Source of the DNA: Christensenella sp. UBA7597 | GTDB lineage: Bacteria; Bacillota; Clostridia; Christensenellales; Borkfalkiaceae | Length of the DNA: 54,007 nucleotides | Assembly: GCA_002474405.1 (NCBI GenBank) | Contig: DLQW01000031.1 | Span: 13,783-67,789 of the forward strand | Reading direction: 5' to 3' | Shown: positions 44,260 to 51,965 of the stretch, one piece after another | Position numbering within the stretch: the first letter of the stretch is position 1 | Layout: each line of letters opens with the position of its first letter | Notes under the pieces: generated by a model | What the model saw: the letters and a program-made list of their open reading frames with translations, nothing else | Told to the model about the DNA's origin: nothing | Databases searched by the model: none | Position numbers and translations under genes: made by a program

Positions 44260-45143
44260 ACTCTGAACCCCAATTTGTCCGCAAAACCGCGCAACCTGTA
44301 ATTTTTATCTTTCAATAAACGGCGTTTGTTTTTAAAGCAGTCGCCGTATTCCGCCAGAATCTCCAGTTCCCGCTTTCTGCCCTCTTCTATTTTCCCCCCG
44401 TACGCTTCCAGCACGTTCCGCGCCGCAACGGCGCGTCTCCATTTCCCGCTCAGAACGTTTTTCACCGAACGGAATTTCGAACGGATTTTCCCCGTCGCCC
44501 CGATTTCGTTGTTCCCGTGCTGCCGGTACAGCATATACGCGTTTTCGTCGAAATGTATCTCCCCGAACACGGAAACGATTTTCGTCATCATCCAGTCGTG
44601 TATATCCAGCGCCCCGTCGTATTCCGCGCAGATTCCGCGCGCCCGTTCGTTGAATACAAACGTGCACCCCGGCGCGATGCTTTTTATAAACGGCAGCGGA
44701 AATTTCGTCGCATACGCTTTTCCGCCCGCTGCGGCGCCCGCAATCGGCTGCAGCGCGCTGTCCACAACCCGTACGCTGCCGCAGTACAGCTGCGGAATCG
44801 TATCGTCGTATCCGCGCAGCATATCCGTCGCCGCTTTCAGTTTATCGGGCAGCCACACGTCGTCCTGGTCGGCAAAAGCGTAATAATCCGCTTCCGGAGT
44901 CTCCCGCAACAGCTGCCAGAAACTCTTTGCGCAGCCGAGATTCTCCCCGTCGATCAAAGACACTCTTTCGTCTTTCGCAACGTACTCGCGGATAATCTTC
45001 CTCGTTTTCTCTTCCGGATCGCCGCCGTCGTTGCGAATCGTCAGTTTTACGTTCACGCCGTTCTGATTCAGTATGCTCTCAATCTGTTCTTTTATATATT
45101 TGTCGCCGTTATAGGCAGACAACAACACCGCTACGTTAACCAA
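44235..45143 (-). CDS. Family 2 glycosyltransferase (rhamnosyltransferase-like)
   Basis: 302 aa from a TTG start at 45143, preferred because AGGAG lies seven bases upstream and it gives the standard N-terminus (V-N-V-A-V-L-L-S-A-Y-N-G); a more upstream ATG would overlap the previous gene by 62 bases. GT-A fold motifs: L-S-A-Y-N-G near the start, R-N-D-G-G for nucleotide binding, and F-A-D-Q-D-D-V-W (DxD metal site) at about 85-92. The 'ADQDDVW' form is common in putative rhamnosyltransferases, which fits the dTDP-rhamnose genes next door; donor specificity remains inference. Overlaps the preceding gene by eight bases. Confidence 0.9.
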   Translation of the reverse strand: MVNVAVLLSAYNGDKYIKEQIESILNQNGVNVKLTIRNDGGDPEEKTRKIIREYVAKDERVSLIDGENLGCAKSFWQLLRETPEADYYAFADQDDVWLPDKLKAATDMLRGYDDTIPQLYCGSVRVVDSALQPIAGAAAGGKAYATKFPLPFIKSIAPGCTFVFNERARGICAEYDGALDIHDWMMTKIVSVFGEIHFDENAYMLYRQHGNNEIGATGKIRSKFRSVKNVLSGKWRRAVAARNVLEAYGGKIEEGRKRELEILAEYGDCFKNKRRLLKDKNYRLRGFADKLGFRVCVLTGKL

Positions 45144-46287
45144 TCTGCAACTCCTGTTTTCCGGAACTTTTTCTATTTTCCCCGCTGACATCTTCACCGA
45201 TAATACTCAGCACGATTTTGTTAATTTTCCGTTGATCGAATTTTTCTTCCGCAAACAACCGCGCGTTTTTTCCCATCTCTTCCGCTTCTTCCGGATGCTC
45301 GATACACCAGATTGCTTTTTCCGCCAGTTTTTTCACATCGGCAGCCTCTACAAGGAACCCGTTGTATCCGTCTTTCACCGTTTCCCTGCATCCGATATTG
45401 TCGCTTGTAAGCACGGTTCTCCCGGTCGCTTCCGCCTCCATTATCGACATCGGAACGCCTTCGCGATAACGGCTCGGCAGTATAAACGCCGTGCATTCTC
45501 CGAGATACGCCCGTACGTCTTTCGCCACGCCGAGATAGTTCACGCTTCCGTCGTCGATATACTCCCGTATATCGGAAAGCGTTACGGTACTCTCCGCGCC
45601 CAGATAATTAAACACGGCGTCGGGATATTTTTTCTTCACGATTCTCGCGCACTCGCAGTATTCGTAAACGCCCTTGGTTTTAAGCATACGGGCTACCATC
45701 AGAAACGTACGCCGGTTTTTCATCGGCATAAACGCAAACTTTTCAAGGTCCACGCCCACTCCGGGAATCACTTTACATTGCTCTTCTTTCACAAGCCGCC
45801 GCCCGATAAATTCCGCTTTATCGTCGTTGTTCAGAAAAATAATTTTCTTACAATACCGAAAAGACTTTTTATACAAACAACAAACGGTTTTGCGAACGAT
45901 CGCCCATTTTAAACCGCGATTGATAAACACGTCCCCCGCGCCTTCAACCATCGAAACGATATGTTTCACACCGGCTTTATGCGCCGCCGCCACGCCGAGC
46001 GTATTCGGTTTCAGCATAAACGTCATCACTACGTCGGGACGTATCTCTCTTATTATCTGTTTATAATATCCTTTCAGGCGGAGAACCGCAAAAGGATTCA
46101 GACTTCTGTTGCTTTGTTCCGCGCAAAACAACCTGTCAATCGGCAAAGCCCGTATTTCTTCCTTATACTTCGAATCAAGCACCGATGCGGAAACGTTCCA
46201 GCCGGCATCTTTTAACGCCTGTATCAATCCCACGCGAAAATTGAGAACGGTCTGCGAAGCGCCGCAAAGCAATAAAATTTTTTTCAT
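45136..46287 (-). CDS. Family 4 glycosyltransferase (GT-B fold)
   Basis: 383 aa. An N-terminal Rossmann-like half (K-K-I-L-L-L-C-G-A) and a C-terminal donor-binding half with F-L-M-V-A-R-M-L-K-T-K-G-V and the E-x7-E motif in R-E-G-V-P-M-S-I-M-E (about 286-295). Family members add a sugar from a nucleotide donor to the lipid-linked acceptor on the cytoplasmic face. Here it is probably the second enzyme of the repeat unit. A GAGGTG site lies 11 bases before the ATG. The 107-base gap ahead of it contains a terminator-like hairpin, so this gene and everything after it may be expressed less than the first gene of the operon. Confidence 0.92.
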   Translation of the reverse strand: MKKILLLCGASQTVLNFRVGLIQALKDAGWNVSASVLDSKYKEEIRALPIDRLFCAEQSNRSLNPFAVLRLKGYYKQIIREIRPDVVMTFMLKPNTLGVAAAHKAGVKHIVSMVEGAGDVFINRGLKWAIVRKTVCCLYKKSFRYCKKIIFLNNDDKAEFIGRRLVKEEQCKVIPGVGVDLEKFAFMPMKNRRTFLMVARMLKTKGVYEYCECARIVKKKYPDAVFNYLGAESTVTLSDIREYIDDGSVNYLGVAKDVRAYLGECTAFILPSRYREGVPMSIMEAEATGRTVLTSDNIGCRETVKDGYNGFLVEAADVKKLAEKAIWCIEHPEEAEEMGKNARLFAEEKFDQRKINKIVLSIIGEDVSGENRKSSGKQELQIG

Positions 46288-46332
46288 CTGTTCTTTCGCA
46301 CCTCAACTCCGCAATTTTTCTTTCTCTATGCG

Positions 46333-46359
46333 AAAAAAGCCGTGGGTACGGCATTTTTT
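46333..46359 (-). terminator. Internal terminator or attenuator after the first gene of the polysaccharide operon
   Basis: Stem GCCGT/ACGGC with a 4-base loop, flanked by six As on one side and six Ts on the other, so it reads as a terminator in both directions. It lies 36 bases after the stop codon of the sugar-phosphate transferase. No promoter is visible between it and the next gene. Confidence 0.65.
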
Positions 46360-46394
46360 CTGACTCTTTTCCGTTTTTTTCGTCGTTTCCCGCT

Positions 46395-47228
46395 TCAGCG
46401 TATTTTTTCCGCGTCGTTGCCGTCGCGGCGGAGCACCGCCACCAGCGTGCGGAAAAACAATTTAATATCCAGCCACAGCGAAGCGTGTTTCACGTAATAC
46501 GCGTCCAGAATCGCCTTGTTTTTATAATACACGTCGTCGCGCCCGTGCACCTGCGCGTAGCCCGAAATGCCGGGGCGCATCTCAAACACGCCCAGCCGCG
46601 CCCGCATCTCGTTGCAATGCGCTTCGCTCAGGATCAGCGGACGATACCCGATAATCGACATTTTTCCCGAAAGACAGCAGAATAATTGCGGAAGCTCGTC
46701 CAGCGAAAATTTACGCAGAAACTTTCCCACTTTCGTCATATATCGTTCGGGGTGATCGAGAATCGAAGTCGCCGTATCCCCGGGCGCCGTTATCTTCATC
46801 GAGCGGAATTTCAGACAGTAGAACACCTTTCCTTTCCGCCCCATCCGCTTTTGTTTAAACAGCACGGGTCCCTTCGAATCGCACTTGATGGCAATCGCTA
46901 TCGCCAGAAACAACGGCGAAAAAATAATAATCGCCAGAAGCGATAAAACAATATCCAGCGCCCGCTTGCAAAAACGATAGACGTACCGTTTTTTCATGTT
47001 CGGCTGAAACGCGGCGATATACTCCTCGTAATATTCGTCGGAATATTTCCTCGTAACGTCGAATTTATCCGGATTGCCCGCCATGCCGTTTTCGGCGCGC
47101 GCCTCCGTTTTTCCATCCATCGGGCAGCACGCGGACTCCGCCGCTTCGGAAAAAGCGACTTCTTTGTTAACTTTTCCCGCGCTCTTCTCCGCGCCGTGCT
47201 CCAACGTAACAGTACCCATTGTGCTCAA
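46395..47228 (-). CDS. Undecaprenyl-phosphate sugar-phosphate transferase (initiating enzyme)
   Basis: Monotopic/polyprenyl-phosphate hexose-1-phosphate transferase family (bacterial sugar transferase domain). It transfers the first sugar-1-phosphate of the repeat unit to undecaprenyl phosphate. Core domain over the C-terminal ~190 residues: re-entrant helix (D-I-V-L-S-L-L-A-I-I-I-F-S-P), basic K-Q-K-R-M-G, K-F-R-S-M, catalytic-region S-L-D-E-L-P-Q-L, and R-P-G-I-S-G. The start is uncertain. An in-frame TTG at 47348 overlaps the -10 element of the promoter and cannot be used. A TTG at 47228 has GGAG six bases upstream, and an ATG lies at 47219; I chose 47228. About 90 residues ahead of the core are unconserved-looking and of unknown role. 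First gene of the operon. Confidence 0.9.
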   Translation of the reverse strand: MSTMGTVTLEHGAEKSAGKVNKEVAFSEAAESACCPMDGKTEARAENGMAGNPDKFDVTRKYSDEYYEEYIAAFQPNMKKRYVYRFCKRALDIVLSLLAIIIFSPLFLAIAIAIKCDSKGPVLFKQKRMGRKGKVFYCLKFRSMKITAPGDTATSILDHPERYMTKVGKFLRKFSLDELPQLFCCLSGKMSIIGYRPLILSEAHCNEMRARLGVFEMRPGISGYAQVHGRDDVYYKNKAILDAYYVKHASLWLDIKLFFRTLVAVLRRDGNDAEKIR

Positions 47229-47347
47229 ATTTATCTCCACATTCTTCGGGGGAACCGTCCGGATTTCCCGACTGTTTTTTTCGCCCGAAACCGCGTATTT
47301 CTTCGTTATCGTACCGCGTGCGCCGTACGGGCACACGGATTTCTTCA

Positions 47348-47376
47348 ATTATATCACGATTGAACATATTTGGCAA
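47348..47376 (-). promoter_or_regulatory. Sigma-A promoter of the polysaccharide operon
   Basis: -35 TTGCCA at 47371-47376, 17-base spacer, -10 TATAAT at 47348-47353 (TGATATAAT). The predicted start is near 47341, giving a leader of about 110 bases to the likely translation start. The leader has a small GTGC/GCAC hairpin. Confidence 0.82.
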
Positions 47377-47459
47377 GTAAATTAACGGCGTTGCGCTTTT
47401 TTAGCCCGTTTTTCGCGTTTTTTTCGCCTTTATTTGCCTTTTTTGTATGAAAAATCCAC

Positions 47460-47486
47460 AAAAACAGTTAATTTTTACCTGTTTTT
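47460..47486. terminator. Terminator-like inverted repeat upstream of the polysaccharide operon
   Basis: Stem AAAAACAG/CTGTTTTT with an 11-base loop; T tracts follow on both strands (on the minus strand GTGGATTTTTT). It could end a transcript entering from the tsf side and insulate the operon promoter. Confidence 0.45.
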
Positions 47487-47795
47487 CCGCGATTCTCCGG
47501 TCCCGCCCGCGCGCACGTTTCCGGTTACCCGCGGCTTACTTTTCAGATAACCGTTTTCGTCCGCAGGGCGCATTTCCGCCCGACTTTTCACACCTCGCGC
47601 CGCCTGCCGCACGTATTTCCCATCTATCAACATTTTCCCCGTATACACGCGTTCGTTTTTCTCGCAATAAACCGCCGCCGCTTCGCCCGCCGTGCCACGC
47701 GCGGCTGACATCAACCGCCGAACCGACGGAGCCGAACCCGACAGAAATCGCGCCGAAAATAGCCGCCGCCCGCCGTGCCCCGCCGCCGCACACAC
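47475..47795 (-). CDS. Doubtful 106-codon open frame between tsf and the polysaccharide operon
   Basis: An open frame in the ~450-base gap after the tsf terminator. The last ~70 codons have coding-like composition (Lys, Glu, Tyr and Asn codons typical of the genome), while the first third is very GC-rich. Its stop lies in the loop of the terminator-like repeat at 47460-47486. No convincing promoter or ribosome site is visible, and I recognise no family. It could be a small protein gene, a decayed gene or chance. The rest of this gap holds nothing else I can support. Confidence 0.2.
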   Translation of the reverse strand: MCAAAGHGGRRLFSARFLSGSAPSVRRLMSAARGTAGEAAAVYCEKNERVYTGKMLIDGKYVRQAARGVKSRAEMRPADENGYLKSKPRVTGNVRAGGTGESRKNR

Positions 47796-47822
47796 AAAAA
47801 CGCAAGCAAAAAGCGCATAAAG

Positions 47823-47859
47823 AAAAAATCGTTCCGGAGAAACGCTTCTCCGGAACGAT
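47823..47859 (-). terminator. Intrinsic terminator of rpsB-tsf
   Basis: Perfect 14-bp stem (47828-47841 with 47846-47859, core TTCCGGAGAA/TTCTCCGGAA) and a 4-base loop, followed on the minus strand by a T run. It starts about 20 bases past the tsf stop codon. Confidence 0.93.
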
Positions 47860-47879
47860 TCCGAAATCAGAAATTCGTC

Positions 47880-48773
47880 TTACTTCTTCGCCGCGGCAAC
47901 CTGCTTCGCAACTTCTTCGCTCAGGTCCTCGCTCTTCTTTTCCAAGCCTTCGCCCATCACGTAGAACACGAAACGGTTCGCTTTCGCGCCCGCCGCGTTC
48001 AGAATGTCGGTAACCGTCTTTTTGTCGTCCTTGATGAACGCCTGCTTCAGAAGGCAGTTTTCTTCATAGAACTTCTTGATTCTGCCGAGCACCATCTTTT
48101 CCGCAATCGCTTCGGGCTTGCCTTCGTTGATTGCCTGCTGCTTCAGCACTTCTTTCTCTTTTTCAAGGGTTTCCGTCGAAACTTCGTCCTCGGAAAGATA
48201 TGCGGGCTTCGTGAACGCGATCTGCAGCGTAAGTTCGTGCGCGGCTTCTTTCGCGGCTTCCGTTTCTTCGCCAGCCATGTCCACAAGCACGCCCAGCTTT
48301 CCGCCGAGGTGGATGTACTTCGCAAGGAAGCCTTCCGTTTCGTACGCCGTGAATCTGCGTACGGCAATCTTTTCGCCGATAACCGCCGTCTGTCCTTTCA
48401 GATAATTTTCCACGGTATTGCCGTCGGAAACTTTGCAGGAAGCAAGCGCTTCTACGTCCGCGGGCTTTTCCGCAAGAATCACCTTCGAAATTTCTTCGGC
48501 AATCGCCGTAAACTGCGGGTTCTTCGCCACGAAGTCCGATTCGCAGTTCACTTCTACAAGCACGCCTTTCTTATCTTTGATATACGCGTATACGATACCT
48601 TCCGCCGCAATGCGGGAAGCCTTCTTTTCCGCTTTCGCAATGCCCCGTTCGCGAAGAAGGTCCATTGCCTTTTCCATATCGCCGTCGGTATCCGTCAACG
48701 CTTTTTTGCAATCCATTACGCCCGCGCCCGTCTTTTCGCGCAGAGCCATTACGTCTTTTGCCGTAAACGCCAT
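47880..48773 (-). CDS. tsf: Elongation factor Ts
   Basis: 297 aa, normal length. Guanine-nucleotide exchange factor that recycles EF-Tu. Conserved N-terminus: V-M-A-L-R-E-K-T-G-A-G-V-M-D-C-K-K-A-L (8-26), followed by the C-E-S-D-F-V-A segment (about 76-82: N-C-E-S-D-F-V-A-K-N) that contacts EF-Tu. AAAGGAG lies nine bases before the ATG. It follows rpsB after 186 bases containing small GC-rich inverted repeats but no T-run terminator, the usual rpsB-tsf arrangement. Confidence 0.98.
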   Translation of the reverse strand: MAFTAKDVMALREKTGAGVMDCKKALTDTDGDMEKAMDLLRERGIAKAEKKASRIAAEGIVYAYIKDKKGVLVEVNCESDFVAKNPQFTAIAEEISKVILAEKPADVEALASCKVSDGNTVENYLKGQTAVIGEKIAVRRFTAYETEGFLAKYIHLGGKLGVLVDMAGEETEAAKEAAHELTLQIAFTKPAYLSEDEVSTETLEKEKEVLKQQAINEGKPEAIAEKMVLGRIKKFYEENCLLKQAFIKDDKKTVTDILNAAGAKANRFVFYVMGEGLEKKSEDLSEEVAKQVAAAKK

Positions 48774-48959
48774 TGTTTTATTCTCCTTTCCCTGATATTT
48801 CTTTGTTTTCCCGTGCGTTCCGACGCGCCTATTCCTCCCGCTTGTCCGTTCAGAACGGAAACGTCGGAAAAAATTGCCGCAAAATTTCCGGAACGCCGGA
48901 ATTTCACGAACGCGCCGATCGGAAATCTCTCACGGCGCGTCCCTGTTTTTCGTTGCCTG

Positions 48960-49748
48960 TTAATCGGCTTTTTCTTCCGTCGCGGTTGCGGGTTCCGCCG
49001 CCACGACTTCTTCCATATCCTTCGCCTCGGTCGCGGTTTCTTCCTGCGCGGGCGCCAGAGCTTCCGCACCTTGGTTCGCTTCGATCACGGCGTTCGCAAT
49101 CACCGACGTGATCAATTTGATCGCGCGGATAGCGTCGTCGTTGCCGGGAATCACGTAATCGATTTCGTCGGGGTCGCAGTTTGTATCGGTAATCGCCACT
49201 ACAGGGATACCCATCTTCTTCGCTTCCTTCACCGCGATTTCTTCGCCGTGAGGGTCCACCACGAACATCACGCCGGGCATCGATTTCATGTTCTTGATGC
49301 CGCCGAGATTCGCCTGCAATTTGCCCATTTCCTTTTTAAGGAGCATTACTTCTTTCTTGGGCAGAAGCTCGAACTCTCCGTTCGCTTCCATCTTTTCCAG
49401 TTTTTCAAGGCGTTCCACGCGCGAACGCATCGTCTTGAAATTGGTAAGGCAACCGCCCAGCCAGCGCGAATTCACGTAGAACTGTCCGCAGCGTTCCGCC
49501 TCTTCTTTCACCGCTTCCTGCGCCTGGTTCTTCGTACCCACGAAAAGTACCGTCTTGCCCGCTTTCACGCTGTCGCATACAAACTTGTACGCTTCTTCGA
49601 TCAGACCTACGGTAAGCTGTAAGTCGATGATGTGAATGTCGTTTCTCGCGGCGAAGATGTACTTCTTCATTTTCGGGTTCCATTTTCTCGTCTGATGTCC
49701 GAAATGAACGCCTGCTTCGAGAAGCTGTTTCATTGTGATAACTGCCAT
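48960..49748 (-). CDS. rpsB: 30S ribosomal protein S2
   Basis: 262 aa. Structural protein of the small ribosomal subunit. N-terminal hallmark [22 protein letters not shown]; further W-L-G-G-x-L-T-N (about 93-100) and the D-P conserved strand. The start at 49748 (M-A-V-I-T-M) is chosen over an in-frame upstream ATG because GGAGG lies seven bases before it. The C-terminus ends in an Ala/Glu-rich tail. First gene of the rpsB-tsf unit with a promoter at 49871-49899. Confidence 0.98.
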   Translation of the reverse strand: MAVITMKQLLEAGVHFGHQTRKWNPKMKKYIFAARNDIHIIDLQLTVGLIEEAYKFVCDSVKAGKTVLFVGTKNQAQEAVKEEAERCGQFYVNSRWLGGCLTNFKTMRSRVERLEKLEKMEANGEFELLPKKEVMLLKKEMGKLQANLGGIKNMKSMPGVMFVVDPHGEEIAVKEAKKMGIPVVAITDTNCDPDEIDYVIPGNDDAIRAIKLITSVIANAVIEANQGAEALAPAQEETATEAKDMEEVVAAEPATATEEKAD

Positions 49749-49870
49749 AATTGTGCCTCCGTTAAACCTCCCCGCTTCGCGTATCACCGCCTTTCATCAT
49801 CCGCATTGAATAAGATTTACGGACACGGTAGGCGCGCGAAAAATCGGGTGCGTATTTTTTAGCTTTATCT

Positions 49871-49899
49871 ATTTTAGCATATCTTTGCTTTTTGAGCAA
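49871..49899 (-). promoter_or_regulatory. Sigma-A promoter of rpsB-tsf
   Basis: -35 TTGCTC at 49894-49899, 17-base spacer, -10 TAAAAT at 49871-49876. The leader to the rpsB ATG is about 115 bases; no known ribosomal-protein leader motif was recognised in it. Confidence 0.72.
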
Positions 49900-49988
49900 C
49901 TTTTTTTGCGCCGTTTTTCCCGATAATTTTTCTTTTTTTCGTATTTTTTTTGTTTATCGCAACATATCCGCGCGGAAACGGCGTCATT

Positions 49989-51032
49989 TCAGCCGAAATA
50001 ATCTATCCTCATCGCCTTGCGCACGGAGGCAAGCGTCTGCGCCGCCTTCTTTTCCGCCGTTTCGCATCCGCGGCGCAGAATTTCGCGCACTTCGTCCTTT
50101 CTGCCTTCCCACGCCTTGCGCCGCTCGTAAATGGGCGCGAGCTCCTCGTTTAAAACGTTGATCAGGAACTTCTTTATTTTTACGTCGCCCAGCCCCCCGC
50201 GGCGGTAATGGTCTTTCAGTTCGTCCAGATTTTTATAGTCGGGCAGGTACTTCGCAAACTGATCTTCGCGGCAGAACGCGTCAAGATAGGTGAACACCGT
50301 GTTCCCTTCCACCTTTCCGGGGTCGCTCACCTTGATGTGGTCGGGGTCGGTATACATCGACATCACCTTTTCCTTAATCGCGGCAGGCTCGTCCGCAAGG
50401 TAAATGCAGTTTCCCAGCGATTTACTCATCTTCGCCTTACCGTCCAGCCCCGGCAGGCGGAAGCAGTTCTTGTTCGCGGGCAGCACGATTTCCGGTTCCA
50501 CCAGCGTTTCGCCGTACACCGCGTTGAATTTATGCACGATTTCCTTGCACTGTTCTATCATCGGCGCCTGATCCTCGCCCGCGGGCACCGTAGTCGCGCC
50601 GAACGCCGTAATGTCCGCCGCCTGCGAAATAGGATACGTTAAAAAGCCCACAGGTATGCTCGTTTCGAAATTTCTCAGCTGAATTTCGGCTTTCACCGTC
50701 GGGTTTCTCTGCAACCTCGAAAGCGTTACCAGATTCATATAGTAGAACGTCAGTTCGGTCAGTTCGGGCACCGTGGATTGTATAAAAATCGTGGCTTTTT
50801 CGGGGTCGATGCCGCAGGCAAGATAGTCCAGCGCCACTTCCATCACGTTGGAGCGCACCTTTTCGGGGTGTTCGGCGTTGTCGGTCAGCGCCTGCGCGTC
50901 GGCAATCATAATGTAAATTTCGTCGAATTTTCCCGTGTTCTGCAGCCGCACGCGTTCGCGCAGCGAACCTACGTAATGCCCGATATGCAGTCTGCCCGTG
51001 GGTCTGTCGCCCGTCAGAATAACGTTTTTCAT
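49989..51032 (-). CDS. trpS: Tryptophanyl-tRNA synthetase
   Basis: 347 aa from the ATG at 51032, with AAGGAG ten bases upstream; the longer open frame runs through the promoter and is not coding. Class I synthetase charging tRNA-Trp. HIGH-type motif in G-D-R-P-T-G-R-L-H-I-G-H-Y-V-G-S (8-23), KMSKS motif exact in K-A-K-M-S-K-S-L-G-N (about 208-217), and the tryptophan-pocket A-D-x-Q-A-L segment. The leader is only about 70 bases with a small AATCAA/TTGATT hairpin; no T-box is present. A hairpin-terminator after the stop is not obvious. Confidence 0.97.
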   Translation of the reverse strand: MKNVILTGDRPTGRLHIGHYVGSLRERVRLQNTGKFDEIYIMIADAQALTDNAEHPEKVRSNVMEVALDYLACGIDPEKATIFIQSTVPELTELTFYYMNLVTLSRLQRNPTVKAEIQLRNFETSIPVGFLTYPISQAADITAFGATTVPAGEDQAPMIEQCKEIVHKFNAVYGETLVEPEIVLPANKNCFRLPGLDGKAKMSKSLGNCIYLADEPAAIKEKVMSMYTDPDHIKVSDPGKVEGNTVFTYLDAFCREDQFAKYLPDYKNLDELKDHYRRGGLGDVKIKKFLINVLNEELAPIYERRKAWEGRKDEVREILRRGCETAEKKAAQTLASVRKAMRIDYFG

Positions 51033-51110
51033 CGCAAAAATGCTCCTTCTTTTCTCCGCTCCCGCGCAAAAAACGCAAAAACGGCAATCAACAAGCTTGA
51101 TTTTTGCAAA

Positions 51111-51139
51111 ATTATACCACGAAAAAGCGCGTTTGTCAA
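51111..51139 (-). promoter_or_regulatory. Sigma-A promoter of trpS
   Basis: Consensus -35 TTGACA at 51134-51139, 17-base spacer, -10 TATAAT at 51111-51116. The region between this promoter and the upstream gene (51140-51295) is GC-rich with a GTGTGGGGGAATGTTG-type near-repeat and no recognisable gene. Confidence 0.9.
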
Positions 51140-51295
51140 CGGTTTTCGCCCGTCCTCGCCCGCCGCGGAAAGCTTTTTGCTCATTTCCCTCCGCGCCGGC
51201 AACTTTCCCCACACAAACAACATTCCCCCACACCAACAGCGCGCCGCCCGTGCAAACCGCGTTCTCTCCGCGCAACCCGCGATACCGCCGTTTTC

Positions 51296-51715
51296 TTATT
51301 CGTATTCGTCGAACGATCTTCTTCCGTCTCCCCGCGGCGCGGGCGCATACGGCGGCGCCGGCGGATACAAAGGCGGCGCGAATCCTCCGGGCGATCCCTC
51401 TCCCGGCATACACGGTACCCCCTGCCGCGCGGACGGCGCTCCCTGCGGCGGACAAACTTTCCCGCGGTTTTTCCCCGCGCGGCGCAGCCCTTCGGCGCGC
51501 ACCAGAATCACGTCCTCGCCGATGCAGGAGATACATTTCACGTCGATGAACACGTCTCCCTTTTTAAACGAAAAGCCTTTGTTTCCGGGCACCACTATGC
51601 CGAGAAACACATTTTCCGGGTAGCGGAACACCACGTCGCACACCCTGCCCAGCCGCTTCCCGTCCGTCAGGTTCACCACTTCCTTGCTGCGCAGATACGT
51701 ATAGGAAATTTCCAT
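51296..51715 (-). CDS. YlmC/YmxH-family PRC-barrel protein with a proline/glycine-rich tail
   Basis: 139 aa. Residues 1-75 match the YlmC/YmxH family of Firmicutes: S-K-E-V-V-N-L-x-D-G-x-R-L-G, then D-V-V-F and a closing I-x-x-I-G-E-D-V-I-L-V. The PRC-barrel is a small beta-barrel; family members are found in sporulating Firmicutes but the molecular role is not settled. Residues 76-139 form a Pro/Gly/Ala/Arg-rich tail that I do not know from the family and that ends in acidic residues. AGGAGG lies eight bases before the ATG. A -10-like TATAAT is at 51774-51779 but no good -35. Probably a single-gene unit, separate from trpS. Confidence 0.85.
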   Translation of the reverse strand: MEISYTYLRSKEVVNLTDGKRLGRVCDVVFRYPENVFLGIVVPGNKGFSFKKGDVFIDVKCISCIGEDVILVRAEGLRRAGKNRGKVCPPQGAPSARQGVPCMPGEGSPGGFAPPLYPPAPPYAPAPRGDGRRSFDEYE

Positions 51716-51773
51716 GTCCGTTTCCTCCTTTTCGCTCCGCTTCCGCCCGTCAGAGCCTGCCGCGGGGCTATTT

Positions 51774-51779
51774 ATTATA
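51774..51779 (-). promoter_or_regulatory. Possible -10 element of the YlmC/YmxH-family gene
   Basis: TATAAT about 58 bases before the start codon. The matching -35 is poor (CACTTT region), so another sigma factor or an activator is possible. Confidence 0.4.
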
Positions 51780-51902
51780 TGCCGTAAAATGACGAAAAAG
51801 TGATAATTTCCCCGAATTCAGCCTTTTTCCGCCATAAAAAGCGCCGGTAACCCGCAAAAAAATGAAATATCGGTGAAAGGAAGGCAAACTTCCGCGCGGC
51901 GG

Positions 51903-51931
51903 TTGACAAAATATAAAAAAAGAGGTATACT
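51903..51931 (+). promoter_or_regulatory. Sigma-A promoter of the cardiolipin synthase gene
   Basis: Consensus -35 TTGACA at 51903-51908, 17-base spacer, -10 TATACT at 51926-51931. The transcript would begin near 51938, about 28 bases before the ATG. It is divergent from the YlmC/YmxH-family gene. Confidence 0.9.
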
Positions 51932-51965
51932 GTATTTAATAGAAACAGACGAAGAGGTGCACGGC

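Noticed and set aside
47447..48013. 188-codon plus-strand open frame across the tsf terminator
   Set aside because: It spans a perfect terminator hairpin and part of tsf, and has low-complexity Arg/Pro composition.
51033..51110. T-box leader ahead of trpS
   Set aside because: The leader is only about 70 bases with one small hairpin; no T-box sequence or specifier structure is visible.
51033..51536. N-terminal extension of tryptophanyl-tRNA synthetase by 168 codons
   Set aside because: It runs through a consensus promoter and GC-rich non-coding DNA; the family starts just before the GDRPTG motif at 51032.
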